Notes under the pieces: model-generated
Told to the model about the DNA's origin: nothing
Seen by the model: only the letters and a program-made list of their open reading frames with translations
Database searches by the model: none
Shown here: positions 1 through 6,810 of the stretch, piece after piece
Layout: the number at the start of each line of letters is the position of its first letter
Numbering within the stretch: position 1 is the first letter of the stretch
Translations under genes and position numbers: made by a program
Assembly: GCA_029934215.1 (NCBI GenBank)
Contig: JAOZMR010000063.1
Coordinates: 1-11,554, forward strand
Reading direction: 5' to 3'
From: Pontiellaceae bacterium
GTDB lineage: Bacteria > Verrucomicrobiota > Kiritimatiellia > Kiritimatiellales > Tichowtungiaceae
Length of the DNA: 11,554 nucleotides

Positions 1-19
1 GAGGTTGGAAAGAGAAGTC

Positions 20-103
20 CCCACGGATGGTAAAACGTCCCACGGATGAACCGCCATCTACTTGAGCCTATTCTGATCCGTGGGACGTTTTACCATCCGC
101 GGG
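20..103. repeat. Long nested inverted repeat (hairpin)
   Basis: Positions 20-47 pair with 76-103 to form a 28-bp stem with one mismatch (23/100) and a 28-nt loop (48-75). The 10-mer CCCACGGATG occurs twice in the left arm (20-29 and 39-48), and its complement occurs twice in the right arm, the outer copy with one change. The element lies 95 bp past the stop of the minus-strand ispA-like gene. On the minus strand the stem is followed by a pyrimidine-rich stretch but no T run, so it is not a typical intrinsic terminator. It could be a small non-autonomous mobile element, a REP-like repeat, or an mRNA-stabilising 3' hairpin. The structure is seen directly; the role is unknown. Confidence 0.85.
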
Positions 104-197
104 CCCCTAGTTTCTGCGCATGTGAAGTGGCATCATTCAACTTGCGAGGCAAAACCAGAAAAGATGCGTTTTTGGTGTGTGGCTTGATTTGGGTTGG

Positions 198-1046
198 TTA
201 CGATGTGCGGCTCGCCATTTGGCGGGCTAGCGCGTTTAGTGCGGAGCCGTTGGGGAGCATGTCGGCTTTCGCGCATGCAGTGTTTGTTAGTGTTTCTATT
301 TGGGTTTGTGATGCTTCTTTTCCGTGTAGTGCTGGCCAGGTCATCTTTTCGTTCGCTCGATCCGATCCTATGTTTTTGCCTAGCTTTTCTTCTGTCGAGC
401 TTTCGTCGAGTAGATCGTCGGTAATCTGAAAGGCGAGGCCTAGGTTTTCGCCGTATGTTGCTAGGTTTTCTAATGTTTGGATGTTCGCGTCCGCACAGAT
501 GCCGCCCATTACGCATGCGGCTCGGATTAGTGCGGCGGTTTTATTTTTGTGGATGTATTCGAGCAGGTTTGCTTCTGGGGGTTTTCCTTCTGCGGCGATG
601 TCTTCGGTTTGTCCGCCGATTACGCCGCGACTGCCGGCGGCTCGGGCGAGTTCTTGGACGAGTGCGCCGCTTTGTGGGTGTTTCGCGAGTACTTCAAAGG
701 AGAGTGTAAGTAGGGCGTCACCCGCTAGTATGGCGGTCGCTTCGTCGTAGGCGATGTGGCAGGTTGGTTTGCCTCGCCTGAGTGTGTCGTTATCCATTGC
801 GGGTAGGTCGTCGTGGATTAGGGTGTAGGTGTGTAGTAGTTCGAGCGCGCATGCGGCGTTCATCGCGTTTTGTGCTTTTCCGCCGCAGGCCTCGCTTGCA
901 ACAATGCATAGAGCGGGGCGTAGCCGTTTTCCGCCTGCGAATACGCTGTGTCGCATCGCTTCGTGAAGGCGGGTGGGGCGCGTTCCAATGGTTGGAAGAA
1001 TGTGGTCGAGTTCGCGGTTGATTGCGTCTGTGAGGGGGGTAGACAT
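198..1046 (-). CDS. ispA: Short-chain polyprenyl diphosphate synthase (farnesyl/geranylgeranyl type)
   Basis: A 282-residue trans-prenyltransferase, expected to condense isopentenyl diphosphate with allylic diphosphates in the cytoplasm to make C15 or C20 precursors for quinones, undecaprenyl carriers or carotenoids. Visible family marks are GKRLRP (39-44), the first aspartate-rich motif DDLPAMD (79-85) followed by the LRRG sequence, GGQ (144-146), the K168/T170 region, and the second aspartate-rich motif QITDD (207-211). Both Mg-binding clusters are intact. Length is close to E. coli IspA (299). A tyrosine five residues before the first motif suggests a short product, but C15 versus C20 cannot be settled by eye. 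The start is the ATG at 1046, 17 bp after the rhamnulokinase stop; no good Shine-Dalgarno is seen, so coupling to the upstream gene is plausible. The same frame stays open far upstream, but that part is an Arg/Thr/Pro-rich shadow of rhaB. One TTCCAANNNTTGGAA palindrome lies near its 5' end. Confidence 0.93.
   Translation of the reverse strand: MSTPLTDAINRELDHILPTIGTRPTRLHEAMRHSVFAGGKRLRPALCIVASEACGGKAQNAMNAACALELLHTYTLIHDDLPAMDNDTLRRGKPTCHIAYDEATAILAGDALLTLSFEVLAKHPQSGALVQELARAAGSRGVIGGQTEDIAAEGKPPEANLLEYIHKNKTAALIRAACVMGGICADANIQTLENLATYGENLGLAFQITDDLLDESSTEEKLGKNIGSDRANEKMTWPALHGKEASQTQIETLTNTACAKADMLPNGSALNALARQMASRTS
983..997. repeat. TTCCAANNNTTGGAA palindrome, exact copy (spacer TGG)
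   Basis: Exact 12/12 match to the palindromic arms, inside the ispA-like gene. On the coding strand it spans the codons of Leu-Pro-Thr-Ile-Gly. Confidence 0.9.
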
Positions 1047-1063
1047 GATGTGGTTTTGTTTTT

Positions 1064-2533
1064 TTACCCGTAGTTGATTTCGCGGAAGCGTTTGTATGCG
1101 TCGTCCCACGGTGCTGGGTTTTCGGGCTGGATGCGTTTTGTTCCGAAGGATTCGATAATCATTGTTCGGCCTGTTTCGAGTCCGGTTAGGTCGTTTTTTG
1201 CAATCATTTGCATGAGCATGTTGCCGATGGCGGTGGCTTCTATGGGGCCAGCGAGTACGGGGCGGTTTAGGGCATCGGCGGTGAATTGGTTGAGTACTTT
1301 GTTTTGGCATCCTCCGCCGACAATGTGTAGTTGTTCGAGGCGGGCGCCATGTAGGTTTTCCAAGGTTTGGAATACGGAACGGTAGCGCATTGCGAGGCTT
1401 TCGTAGGCGACTCGTGCAATTTCTCCTTTTGTTTTGGGTATGCGTTGTTTTGTTCGTTCGCAGGCGTTTTGTATGTGTGTCGGCATGTCGCAGGGGTGTG
1501 CGAATTCTGGTGCGTCGGGGTCGATGAATGCGATGAATGGTTCGGCGGCCAGGGCTTGTTCGGCGATTTGAATGAAGTTTAGTGTGTCGCCTTGTTCGGC
1601 CCAGTTGCGTTGGCATTCTTGTAGTAGCCAGAGTCCGCCAATGTTTTTGAGGAAACGGATGGTTCCACATACGCCGCCTTCGTTGGTGATGTTGTGTTTT
1701 GCGCTTTCGGCGGTAATGATTGGTTTGGGTTCTTCGATGCCCATGAGTGACCATGTGCCGGAGCTTAGGTAGGCGCAGTTTTTGGATTGCAGGGGTGCTG
1801 CGGCAACAGCAGATGCGGTGTCGTGAGAGCCGATGGCGACGACGTCCGCGTTTCCGCCGAGTTCTTTTTGGAGCTCGGGGGTCAGGGTGCCAAGAATGGT
1901 TCCGGGGTCGATGATTTCTCCGAAGATTTTTTCGGGTAGGTTTAGTTTCCGGATTAGGTCGAAGTCCCAGTTCCGTTTTTTTGCATCGAAAAGCTGTGTG
2001 GTGGTTGCGTTTGTGTATTCGTTTACGGCTCGACCGGTTAGCCAGTAGTTCAGGAGGTCGGGGATGAGTAGCATTTTTTCGGCTTGTTGGAGCTCGGGGC
2101 GTGCGTCGCGAATTTCGGAGGCGAGCTGATATGCGGTGTTGAATTGTAGGAATTGTAGTCCTGTGCGTTGGTAGATGTCTTCTTTTGGAATGGTTTCGAA
2201 GATGTGGGGCATCATTCCGTCGGTGCGGTTGTCGCGGTAGTGGAAGGGTTGGTTTAGTAGTTTTCCGTTTGCGTCGAGTAGACCGTAGTCTACTGCCCAT
2301 GTGTCGATTCCAATGGCTGCGACGCTGTCGCCGTGGGTTTCGAATCCTTTTTTGAGCCCTGTTTTGATTTCGATGAATAGTTGATCAATGTCCCAGTGTA
2401 GACCGTCCTTTTTCTTAATCGCTCCATTCCAAAAACGATGTAGTTCTTGGATTTCGAGTTTACCGTTTTTTAGTAGACCTGCAAGTACGCGTCCGCTGGA
2501 GGCTCCAATGTCGATGGCTAGGTAGCATTTCAT
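1064..2533 (-). CDS. rhaB: Rhamnulokinase (FGGY carbohydrate kinase)
   Basis: Predicted to phosphorylate L-rhamnulose (or a related deoxyketose) with ATP to the 1-phosphate in the cytoplasm. It is 489 residues, the same length as E. coli RhaB as I remember it, and it aligns by eye along the whole length. Marks are the N-terminal phosphate loop DIGASSGR (8-15), GIDTWAVDYGLLD (75-87), YRDNRTDG (99-106), the IYQRTG segment (120-125), NATTTQL (175-181), GSHDTASAV (235-243) with the likely catalytic base D238, YLSSGTWSLMG (255-265), and the adenosine-site GGGCQN (406-411). All key motifs are intact. The start is the ATG at 2533 rather than 2593, because GGAG (2540-2543) lies 6 nt upstream and the protein then begins directly at the kinase fold. 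It sits 13 bp after a paralogous kinase gene and 17 bp before ispA, so the three are probably one operon. L-fuculokinase is a less likely alternative. Confidence 0.93.
   Translation of the reverse strand: MKCYLAIDIGASSGRVLAGLLKNGKLEIQELHRFWNGAIKKKDGLHWDIDQLFIEIKTGLKKGFETHGDSVAAIGIDTWAVDYGLLDANGKLLNQPFHYRDNRTDGMMPHIFETIPKEDIYQRTGLQFLQFNTAYQLASEIRDARPELQQAEKMLLIPDLLNYWLTGRAVNEYTNATTTQLFDAKKRNWDFDLIRKLNLPEKIFGEIIDPGTILGTLTPELQKELGGNADVVAIGSHDTASAVAAAPLQSKNCAYLSSGTWSLMGIEEPKPIITAESAKHNITNEGGVCGTIRFLKNIGGLWLLQECQRNWAEQGDTLNFIQIAEQALAAEPFIAFIDPDAPEFAHPCDMPTHIQNACERTKQRIPKTKGEIARVAYESLAMRYRSVFQTLENLHGARLEQLHIVGGGCQNKVLNQFTADALNRPVLAGPIEATAIGNMLMQMIAKNDLTGLETGRTMIIESFGTKRIQPENPAPWDDAYKRFREINYG
1358..1372. 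repeat. TTCCAANNNTTGGAA palindrome, exact copy (spacer GGT)
   Basis: Exact match, inside rhaB. On the coding strand it reads in frame as Phe-Gln-Thr-Leu-Glu, a different codon phase from the copy in the ispA-like gene. Confidence 0.9.
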
Positions 2534-2546
2534 GATTGACTCCGGT

Positions 2547-4022
2547 TTAGATGGCCAGGGCGAGCATTTTCTCGTACGCTTCGTCCCATCCATGCTCGTT
2601 GGTTGGATTGTACTCGACGCTGATGGTTGAGTTTTTTATGAGTTTTTTGCCTTCGCTGACGGTGGACACATCCCCCATGGCGATCATTTGCATGATGAGG
2701 TTGCCGGTGGATTCTGCTTCGAATGGACCCGCTACGACTTTTCGTCGTAGCGCGTTCGCTGTGAAGATGTTTACTGTATGGTTTCGTGCGCCGCTACCTG
2801 CCACGAGAAGGCTGTATATTTTTTGGTCGGCTAGGGGTTCTAAATCCGTGACTGTTTTTCTTCGGTGTAGTGCCATTCCTTCCATGAAGATTCGTGCAAT
2901 GTCTTCTCGGGTTTCTGGTATGGGTTGTTCGGTTTTCTTGCAGTATGTTTTTAGGATTTCAGGCATGTTTCCGATCTGTTGGAAGCAGGGGGCGGTAATG
3001 TCTATTACAGAGAAAAATGGAGTGCCGTTCAGTGCCATTTCGGAGATGTCGTCCCAGGAGGTCTTTTCTCCATCTTCCTTTTTCCACGTGTGCTGGCATT
3101 GCTCTAGCGCCCAGTGCCCTCGGGTGACTCGTAGTAGATTGATGGATGGGTCAACGCCGCTTTCGTTTGTGAACCCTCCTCGCATGGCCTGTTCTGTTGT
3201 TATGGCTTTTTTTATGTTGATGCCTAGTATGTGCCACGTTCCAGAGCATAAGTATGCGAAGTTTCCGCCGGGGTTTGGGATGGCGGCTGTAGCGCATGCG
3301 GAGTCGTGGCAACCAGGGATAACGACCTGTAGATTGTGCAAGATCCCTAGTTCATCTTGGAGGGATTCTTGGATTGTCCCTAGAATCGAGCCTGGCGGTT
3401 TGATTGGTGGGAAGATGTCTGGGTCGATGTTGATGGCCTCAATGAGTTGTGTGGCCCATGTGTTGTCGTTTGGGTGATATAGCTGCGTTGTGCTTGCCAT
3501 GGTTTTGTCGCACGTCTGGATTCCGGTTAGCCAGTAGTTGAAGATGTCTGGAATACACAGAAAACCCTTTGCTTTTTTTATGAGGTCAGGATTTTTTGTT
3601 TTCAATGCAAGAAGCTGGCAGAGGGTCGTTAAATGCGTGCTATTGCAGGCTGTGATTTCAAATAGTGTTTTTTCTGGGATGAGCTGATGGAGCTCTTTGT
3701 GTATGTCTCTGTTATCTTGTCCGTAGTGGCTCAGAGGGTCTTGCAGTAGTTCGCCGTCTTGATCGAGTAGACCGAAGTCGTTTCCCCATGCGGTGATTCC
3801 GATGCTTACAAGGTCTTCTCCGAAAATTCTAACCGCTCTGGCGATACCTTTTTTGATTTCAGAGAAGATGTGGTTTACGTCCCAGTATGTACCGCTGTCA
3901 TTGCTGTACGGCGTGTTAATAAAAGAACCAAAGCTAATTGTTTTGAGTTTTATGTCTGAATATTCCCCGATGGTGAAAATGCCGCCGTTATCTTTCAGAT
4001 CGATTGCCAGATAGAATTTCAT
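2547..4022 (-). CDS. Divergent rhamnulokinase-like FGGY protein with altered phosphate loop
   Basis: A 491-residue paralogue of the adjacent rhamnulokinase, with the same domain order throughout. Retained: D8, the W79/D82 region (AWGNDFGLLD), ASTTQL (176-181), GCHDSACAT (237-245) with the putative catalytic base D240, YLCSGTW (257-263), and AGPFEAESTGN (431-441). Altered: the N-terminal phosphate loop is DLKDNGGI (8-15) where the neighbour has DIGASSGR; GIDTW has become GITAW (75-79); the YRDNRT segment is disrupted (HYGQDNRD, 99-106); and GGGCQN has become AGSGARN (408-414). The frame is intact with no stops, so this is not an obvious pseudogene. It may be a kinase for another sugar, a weak kinase, or a regulatory pseudo-kinase. 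The start is the ATG at 4022, with AAAGGAG (4034-4040) 11 nt upstream; the open frame reaches 4109 but has no better start. It is the first gene of the minus-strand unit. Membership in the FGGY family is sure; activity is not. Confidence 0.88.
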   Translation of the reverse strand: MKFYLAIDLKDNGGIFTIGEYSDIKLKTISFGSFINTPYSNDSGTYWDVNHIFSEIKKGIARAVRIFGEDLVSIGITAWGNDFGLLDQDGELLQDPLSHYGQDNRDIHKELHQLIPEKTLFEITACNSTHLTTLCQLLALKTKNPDLIKKAKGFLCIPDIFNYWLTGIQTCDKTMASTTQLYHPNDNTWATQLIEAINIDPDIFPPIKPPGSILGTIQESLQDELGILHNLQVVIPGCHDSACATAAIPNPGGNFAYLCSGTWHILGINIKKAITTEQAMRGGFTNESGVDPSINLLRVTRGHWALEQCQHTWKKEDGEKTSWDDISEMALNGTPFFSVIDITAPCFQQIGNMPEILKTYCKKTEQPIPETREDIARIFMEGMALHRRKTVTDLEPLADQKIYSLLVAGSGARNHTVNIFTANALRRKVVAGPFEAESTGNLIMQMIAMGDVSTVSEGKKLIKNSTISVEYNPTNEHGWDEAYEKMLALAI

Positions 4023-4174
4023 GGTTTGCCTAGCTCCTTTTATTTTGTTTATCAGCAGAAAGTCTACGGAATTTGTCCTTTTTCGTACACATTTTTTTTG
4101 GCTTAACAATATATTTTATCGTTTTGCGCTCTCTGGCTTGAAGATCTGCTTCACTTCGTGTAGGTTCTCGCCCC
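4023..4174. promoter_or_regulatory. Divergent intergenic region with imperfect AT-rich palindrome
   Basis: This 152-bp AT-rich gap separates the start of the minus-strand kinase operon from the start of the plus-strand purine nucleoside phosphorylase gene, so it should hold promoters for both directions. A 19-bp imperfect palindrome at 4105-4123 (AAC-n-ATA arms, 7 of 9 pairs matching) is a possible operator. A weak plus-strand promoter candidate is TTGAAG (4138-4143), a 17-bp spacer, then TAGGTT (4161-4166); it would give an almost leaderless transcript for the phosphorylase. No strong sigma70-type promoter is visible on either strand. The location is a firm inference from gene arrangement; the individual sites are weak. 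Confidence 0.4.
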
Positions 4175-4990
4175 ATGCAATCAATCAATCAAGAAGCAAT
4201 CGACGAAGCGGTTTCTACGGTGAAGGTCGCGTGCCCGGATACAAAACCGAAACTCGGCATTTTGCTCGGCTCAGGCTGGGGCGAGGCGATTTCTGATTTT
4301 GCTGTGAAGGCGGAGCTTCCATATGCTGAAATTCCAGGCCTTGGAAAAACGGGCGTAATTGGTCATGCAGGAACCCTGATCCTCGCGGAGCACGCAGGGG
4401 CAGATCTTCTTGTTTTTCAGGGGCGCCGTCACTGCTACGAGGGGGCGAGCTGGACATCGGTCGTTCTGCCTATTTGGATTTTGAAGCAGTTTGGTGTTGA
4501 TACTGTTTTGCTCACAAACGCTTCAGGCGGAATCCGCGAAGACCTCAAACCCGGCTCGTTGGTGGCGATTGAAGATCACATCAACATGCTTGGCTGCAAT
4601 CCGCTTGTCGGTGAGCACAACCCAAACTTTGGGGTTCGTTTCCCCGACCAGACGGAGGTGTATAGTTCCAACCTTCGGAAAACTCTTCTTTCTTGCGGCG
4701 CGGATGCGTCAGGAATATACGTCGCAACCCTTGGACCCACCTTTGAGACGCCCGCCGAGATTCGAGCTTTCCGCTCCATGGGTGCAGATCTCGTGGGAAT
4801 GTCCACCGTGCCGGAAGCGATTTTTGCCAATGCGGTGGGGATGAAAGTCGCTGGGCTTTCGTGTGTATGTAATTGGGCGGCGGGGCTTGGTGATGAGATG
4901 TTGACTGCGGATGATGTGATTCAAACAGCAAACGAAACAATGCCGCGGATGCGGGACGTACTCAGAAAATTTGTGCGGTCAGTGATGTAA
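4175..4990 (+). CDS. punA: Purine-nucleoside phosphorylase (trimeric, PNP/MTAP family)
   Basis: A 271-residue enzyme expected to split inosine and guanosine (and deoxy forms) with phosphate into free base and (deoxy)ribose 1-phosphate, in purine salvage. Length and motifs fit the low-molecular-mass trimeric class, not the hexameric DeoD class. Seen are GSGWG (32-36) with phosphate-contact S33, GHAG (63-66), GRRHCYEG (83-90), NASGGI (115-120), EDHINMLG (133-140), GPTFETPAEIR (187-197) with the base-site glutamate E191, and GMSTVPE (208-214). The asparagine of CNWAAG (N233) matches the residue that selects 6-oxopurines in human PNP (N243), so adenosine is an unlikely substrate. The ATG at 4175 is the first in frame; no clear Shine-Dalgarno precedes it. 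The transporter gene begins 19 bp downstream, suggesting co-transcription. Two one-mismatch copies of the window's palindrome lie inside the gene. Confidence 0.94.
   Translation: MQSINQEAIDEAVSTVKVACPDTKPKLGILLGSGWGEAISDFAVKAELPYAEIPGLGKTGVIGHAGTLILAEHAGADLLVFQGRRHCYEGASWTSVVLPIWILKQFGVDTVLLTNASGGIREDLKPGSLVAIEDHINMLGCNPLVGEHNPNFGVRFPDQTEVYSSNLRKTLLSCGADASGIYVATLGPTFETPAEIRAFRSMGADLVGMSTVPEAIFANAVGMKVAGLSCVCNWAAGLGDEMLTADDVIQTANETMPRMRDVLRKFVRSVM
4332..4346. repeat. TTCCAANNNTTGGAA palindrome, near copy (11/12)
   Basis: Reads TTCCAGGCCTTGGAA: one substitution in the left arm, right arm perfect. It lies inside the purine-nucleoside phosphorylase gene, over Ile-Pro-Gly-Leu-Gly. Confidence 0.5.
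4666..4680. repeat. TTCCAANNNTTGGAA palindrome, near copy (11/12)
   Basis: Reads TTCCAACCTTCGGAA: left arm perfect, one substitution in the right arm. It lies inside the purine-nucleoside phosphorylase gene, over Ser-Asn-Leu-Arg-Lys. Confidence 0.5.
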
Positions 4991-5009
4991 GAATTAGGGA
5001 TAGATTGAA

Positions 5010-6680
5010 ATGATAAAACCGAAGTTGTTCTCCGTTTTAAAAGAATACAATGCAAACACATTCCGAAGTGACCTTCTGTCGGGGGTCACCGTTGGAGTTG
5101 TCGCTATTCCGCTTGCAATGGCGTTCGCGATCGCCAGTGGGCTTCCGCCAGAACGTGGATTGTTTACCGCCATGGTTGCCGGATTCCTTATCTCCCTGCT
5201 AGGTGGAAGCCGCGTGCAGATCGGCGGACCAACGGGCGCGTTCGTCGTCATTGTCTCAGGAATTGTCGTGCAGCACGGCTACACAGGTTTGGTCGTGGCG
5301 ACAGCAATGGCGGGGGTTATGCTGATCTGCATGGGCCTAGGGCGGATGGGCGGGCTGATCCGATTTATTCCCTTCCCAGTCATTACGGGCTTCACCTCCG
5401 GAATTGCCGTTGTGATTTTTTCAACTCAGATCAAAGATCTTCTCGGGCTACAAATGGGCTCGCCGCCCGCTGAATTTTTACCGAAGTGGATCGCATATAT
5501 TCGGCATTTAAATACGGTCGAATATTCTGCCGCAGGAGTGGGGCTGGGAACGATTCTTGTTGTCTTTTTGATGCGCAAGTTTTTTCCTCGTTTGCCTTCG
5601 CTTCTAATCGGAATGGTCGCGGCGACAGCAATTGCAGCGGCTTTCGGGCTTGATGTCGAGACGATCGGAAGTCGATTTGGAGATTTGCCACGAACATTAC
5701 CGATGCCGTCCTGGACGGGGGTTTCCTTTGGAGAAATGAAAAATCTACTGGAGCCAGCATTTGCAATTGCAATTCTTTGCGCCATCGAATCCCTCCTCTC
5801 CGCAACCGTCGCCGACGGGATGACGGGTTGGAAACACAACTCCAACACAGAACTAGTTGCCCAGGGTGTGGCCAATATTGGGTCCGCATTGTTTGGCGGC
5901 ATCCCGGCCACAGGAGCGATCGCTCGAACAGCAACAAATGTTAAAAGCGGCGGAAAAACCCCTGTAGCGGGATTAATCCACGCACTAACTCTTGCGCTGG
6001 TTCTCTTGTTTCTCGCTCCGGTCGCTCGACTGATTCCTTTAGCGGCACTTGCCGGCGTTCTCGTTGTTGTCAGTGCTGGGATGAGCGAAGCGGCTCATTT
6101 CATCCGTTTGCTCAAATCGCCGCGAAGCGATGTTTTTGTGCTGTTGGCAACATTTTCGCTAACCGTTTTTGTGGATTTGATTGTTGCGGTGGAAGTCGGG
6201 GTTGTTCTCGCTTCGCTACTGTTTATTCGTCGAATGGCAGAGGTAGGTAATGTCAGCGAGATCACAGACGGATTATACGAAGATCCCGTCGGTGACGAAA
6301 ATAGCTGGACAAACCGTCTAAAAAGCCTGCCGAACAACGTCGTTGTATACGAAGTGGAAGGCCCATTTTTCTTTGGAGCGTCAGACCATTTTCGTCAGAT
6401 AATGCAATCCAAAGAAGGGAACGCGAGCGTTCTTATTCTTCGGATTCGACATGTACCCGTCATTGACGCCACAGGATTGAACATTCTCAGAGAATTACAG
6501 GCACGGTGTCATAAAAAGCACACACAGCTCATCTTTTCTGGCGTAATGAAACATCCGATGGACGTTTTTCGCAAGGCAGGTTTCATCGACGAAATGGGTT
6601 CGGAAAACATTTGTACATCCATAGATGACGCGCTCGCACGCATGCAAGATGTTCTCGATGCACAGGCAGGAAACCTCTAA
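5010..6680 (+). CDS. SulP-family anion transporter with C-terminal STAS domain (DauA-like)
   Basis: A 556-residue inner-membrane protein of the SLC26/SulP family, similar in length and layout to E. coli DauA (YchM). The family carries sulfate, bicarbonate or C4-dicarboxylates; the substrate here cannot be read from the sequence. The N-terminal signature is clear: a short cytoplasmic lead, then GVTVGVVAIPLAMAFAIASG (25-44), GLFTA, and QIGGPTGAFVVIVSGI. Hydrophobic segments continue to about residue 410, including the conserved GGIPATGAIARTATN stretch. The STAS domain covers roughly 440-550, with HVPVIDATGL as its conserved loop. The start at 5010 is supported by AGGGA (4996-5000) 9 nt upstream, 19 bp after the phosphorylase stop, so the two probably share a transcript. 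No palindrome copies occur in this gene. The pairing with a nucleoside phosphorylase has no obvious mechanistic reason. Confidence 0.92.
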   Translation: MIKPKLFSVLKEYNANTFRSDLLSGVTVGVVAIPLAMAFAIASGLPPERGLFTAMVAGFLISLLGGSRVQIGGPTGAFVVIVSGIVVQHGYTGLVVATAMAGVMLICMGLGRMGGLIRFIPFPVITGFTSGIAVVIFSTQIKDLLGLQMGSPPAEFLPKWIAYIRHLNTVEYSAAGVGLGTILVVFLMRKFFPRLPSLLIGMVAATAIAAAFGLDVETIGSRFGDLPRTLPMPSWTGVSFGEMKNLLEPAFAIAILCAIESLLSATVADGMTGWKHNSNTELVAQGVANIGSALFGGIPATGAIARTATNVKSGGKTPVAGLIHALTLALVLLFLAPVARLIPLAALAGVLVVVSAGMSEAAHFIRLLKSPRSDVFVLLATFSLTVFVDLIVAVEVGVVLASLLFIRRMAEVGNVSEITDGLYEDPVGDENSWTNRLKSLPNNVVVYEVEGPFFFGASDHFRQIMQSKEGNASVLILRIRHVPVIDATGLNILRELQARCHKKHTQLIFSGVMKHPMDVFRKAGFIDEMGSENICTSIDDALARMQDVLDAQAGNL

Positions 6681-6810
6681 CAACCAGCCGAGGGGGAGAG
6701 AAAATCCGATTAATCGTGGTTTTGTCTGTGGTCTGGGCACTTTCTGGGAAACGAATTTCGGTTTGGATTTTGCGTGTTTCTTTTTCCATTCTATCGCAGA
6801 GTTACACGCT

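Noticed and set aside
1..10. Half-site TTGGAA at the very start of the window as a possible seventh palindrome copy
   Set aside because: With a 3-bp spacer the left arm would have to end in A at position 1, but that base is G, so it does not fit the motif.
46..429. 127-codon plus-strand frame starting in the loop of the left-end hairpin
   Set aside because: Most of it is antisense to the ispA-like gene, with no ribosome site and no recognisable domain.
1047..2300. Long upstream extension of the ispA reading frame, open for over 400 codons across rhaB
   Set aside because: The translation is a low-complexity mix of Arg, Thr, Pro, His and Asn, as expected when an A/C-rich coding strand is read out of frame: such sequence rarely forms stop codons. 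The real protein begins at 1046, where the polyprenyl synthase fold starts.
2551..3477. 308-codon plus-strand frame antisense to the kinase paralogue
   Set aside because: The opposite strand has a full-length FGGY kinase with recognisable motifs, and the antisense product is low in identifiable structure.
5127..5923. Two copies of GCGATCGC (5127-5134 and 5916-5923), the HIP1 core of cyanobacteria
   Set aside because: Two 8-mers in 11.5 kb are only modestly above chance (about 0.2 expected) in a GC-rich gene, and nothing else in the window is cyanobacterial.
6707..6716. Perfect 10-bp palindrome CGATTAATCG before the SNF2 gene
   Set aside because: About eleven perfect 10-bp palindromes are expected by chance in a window this size, and no promoter elements accompany it.
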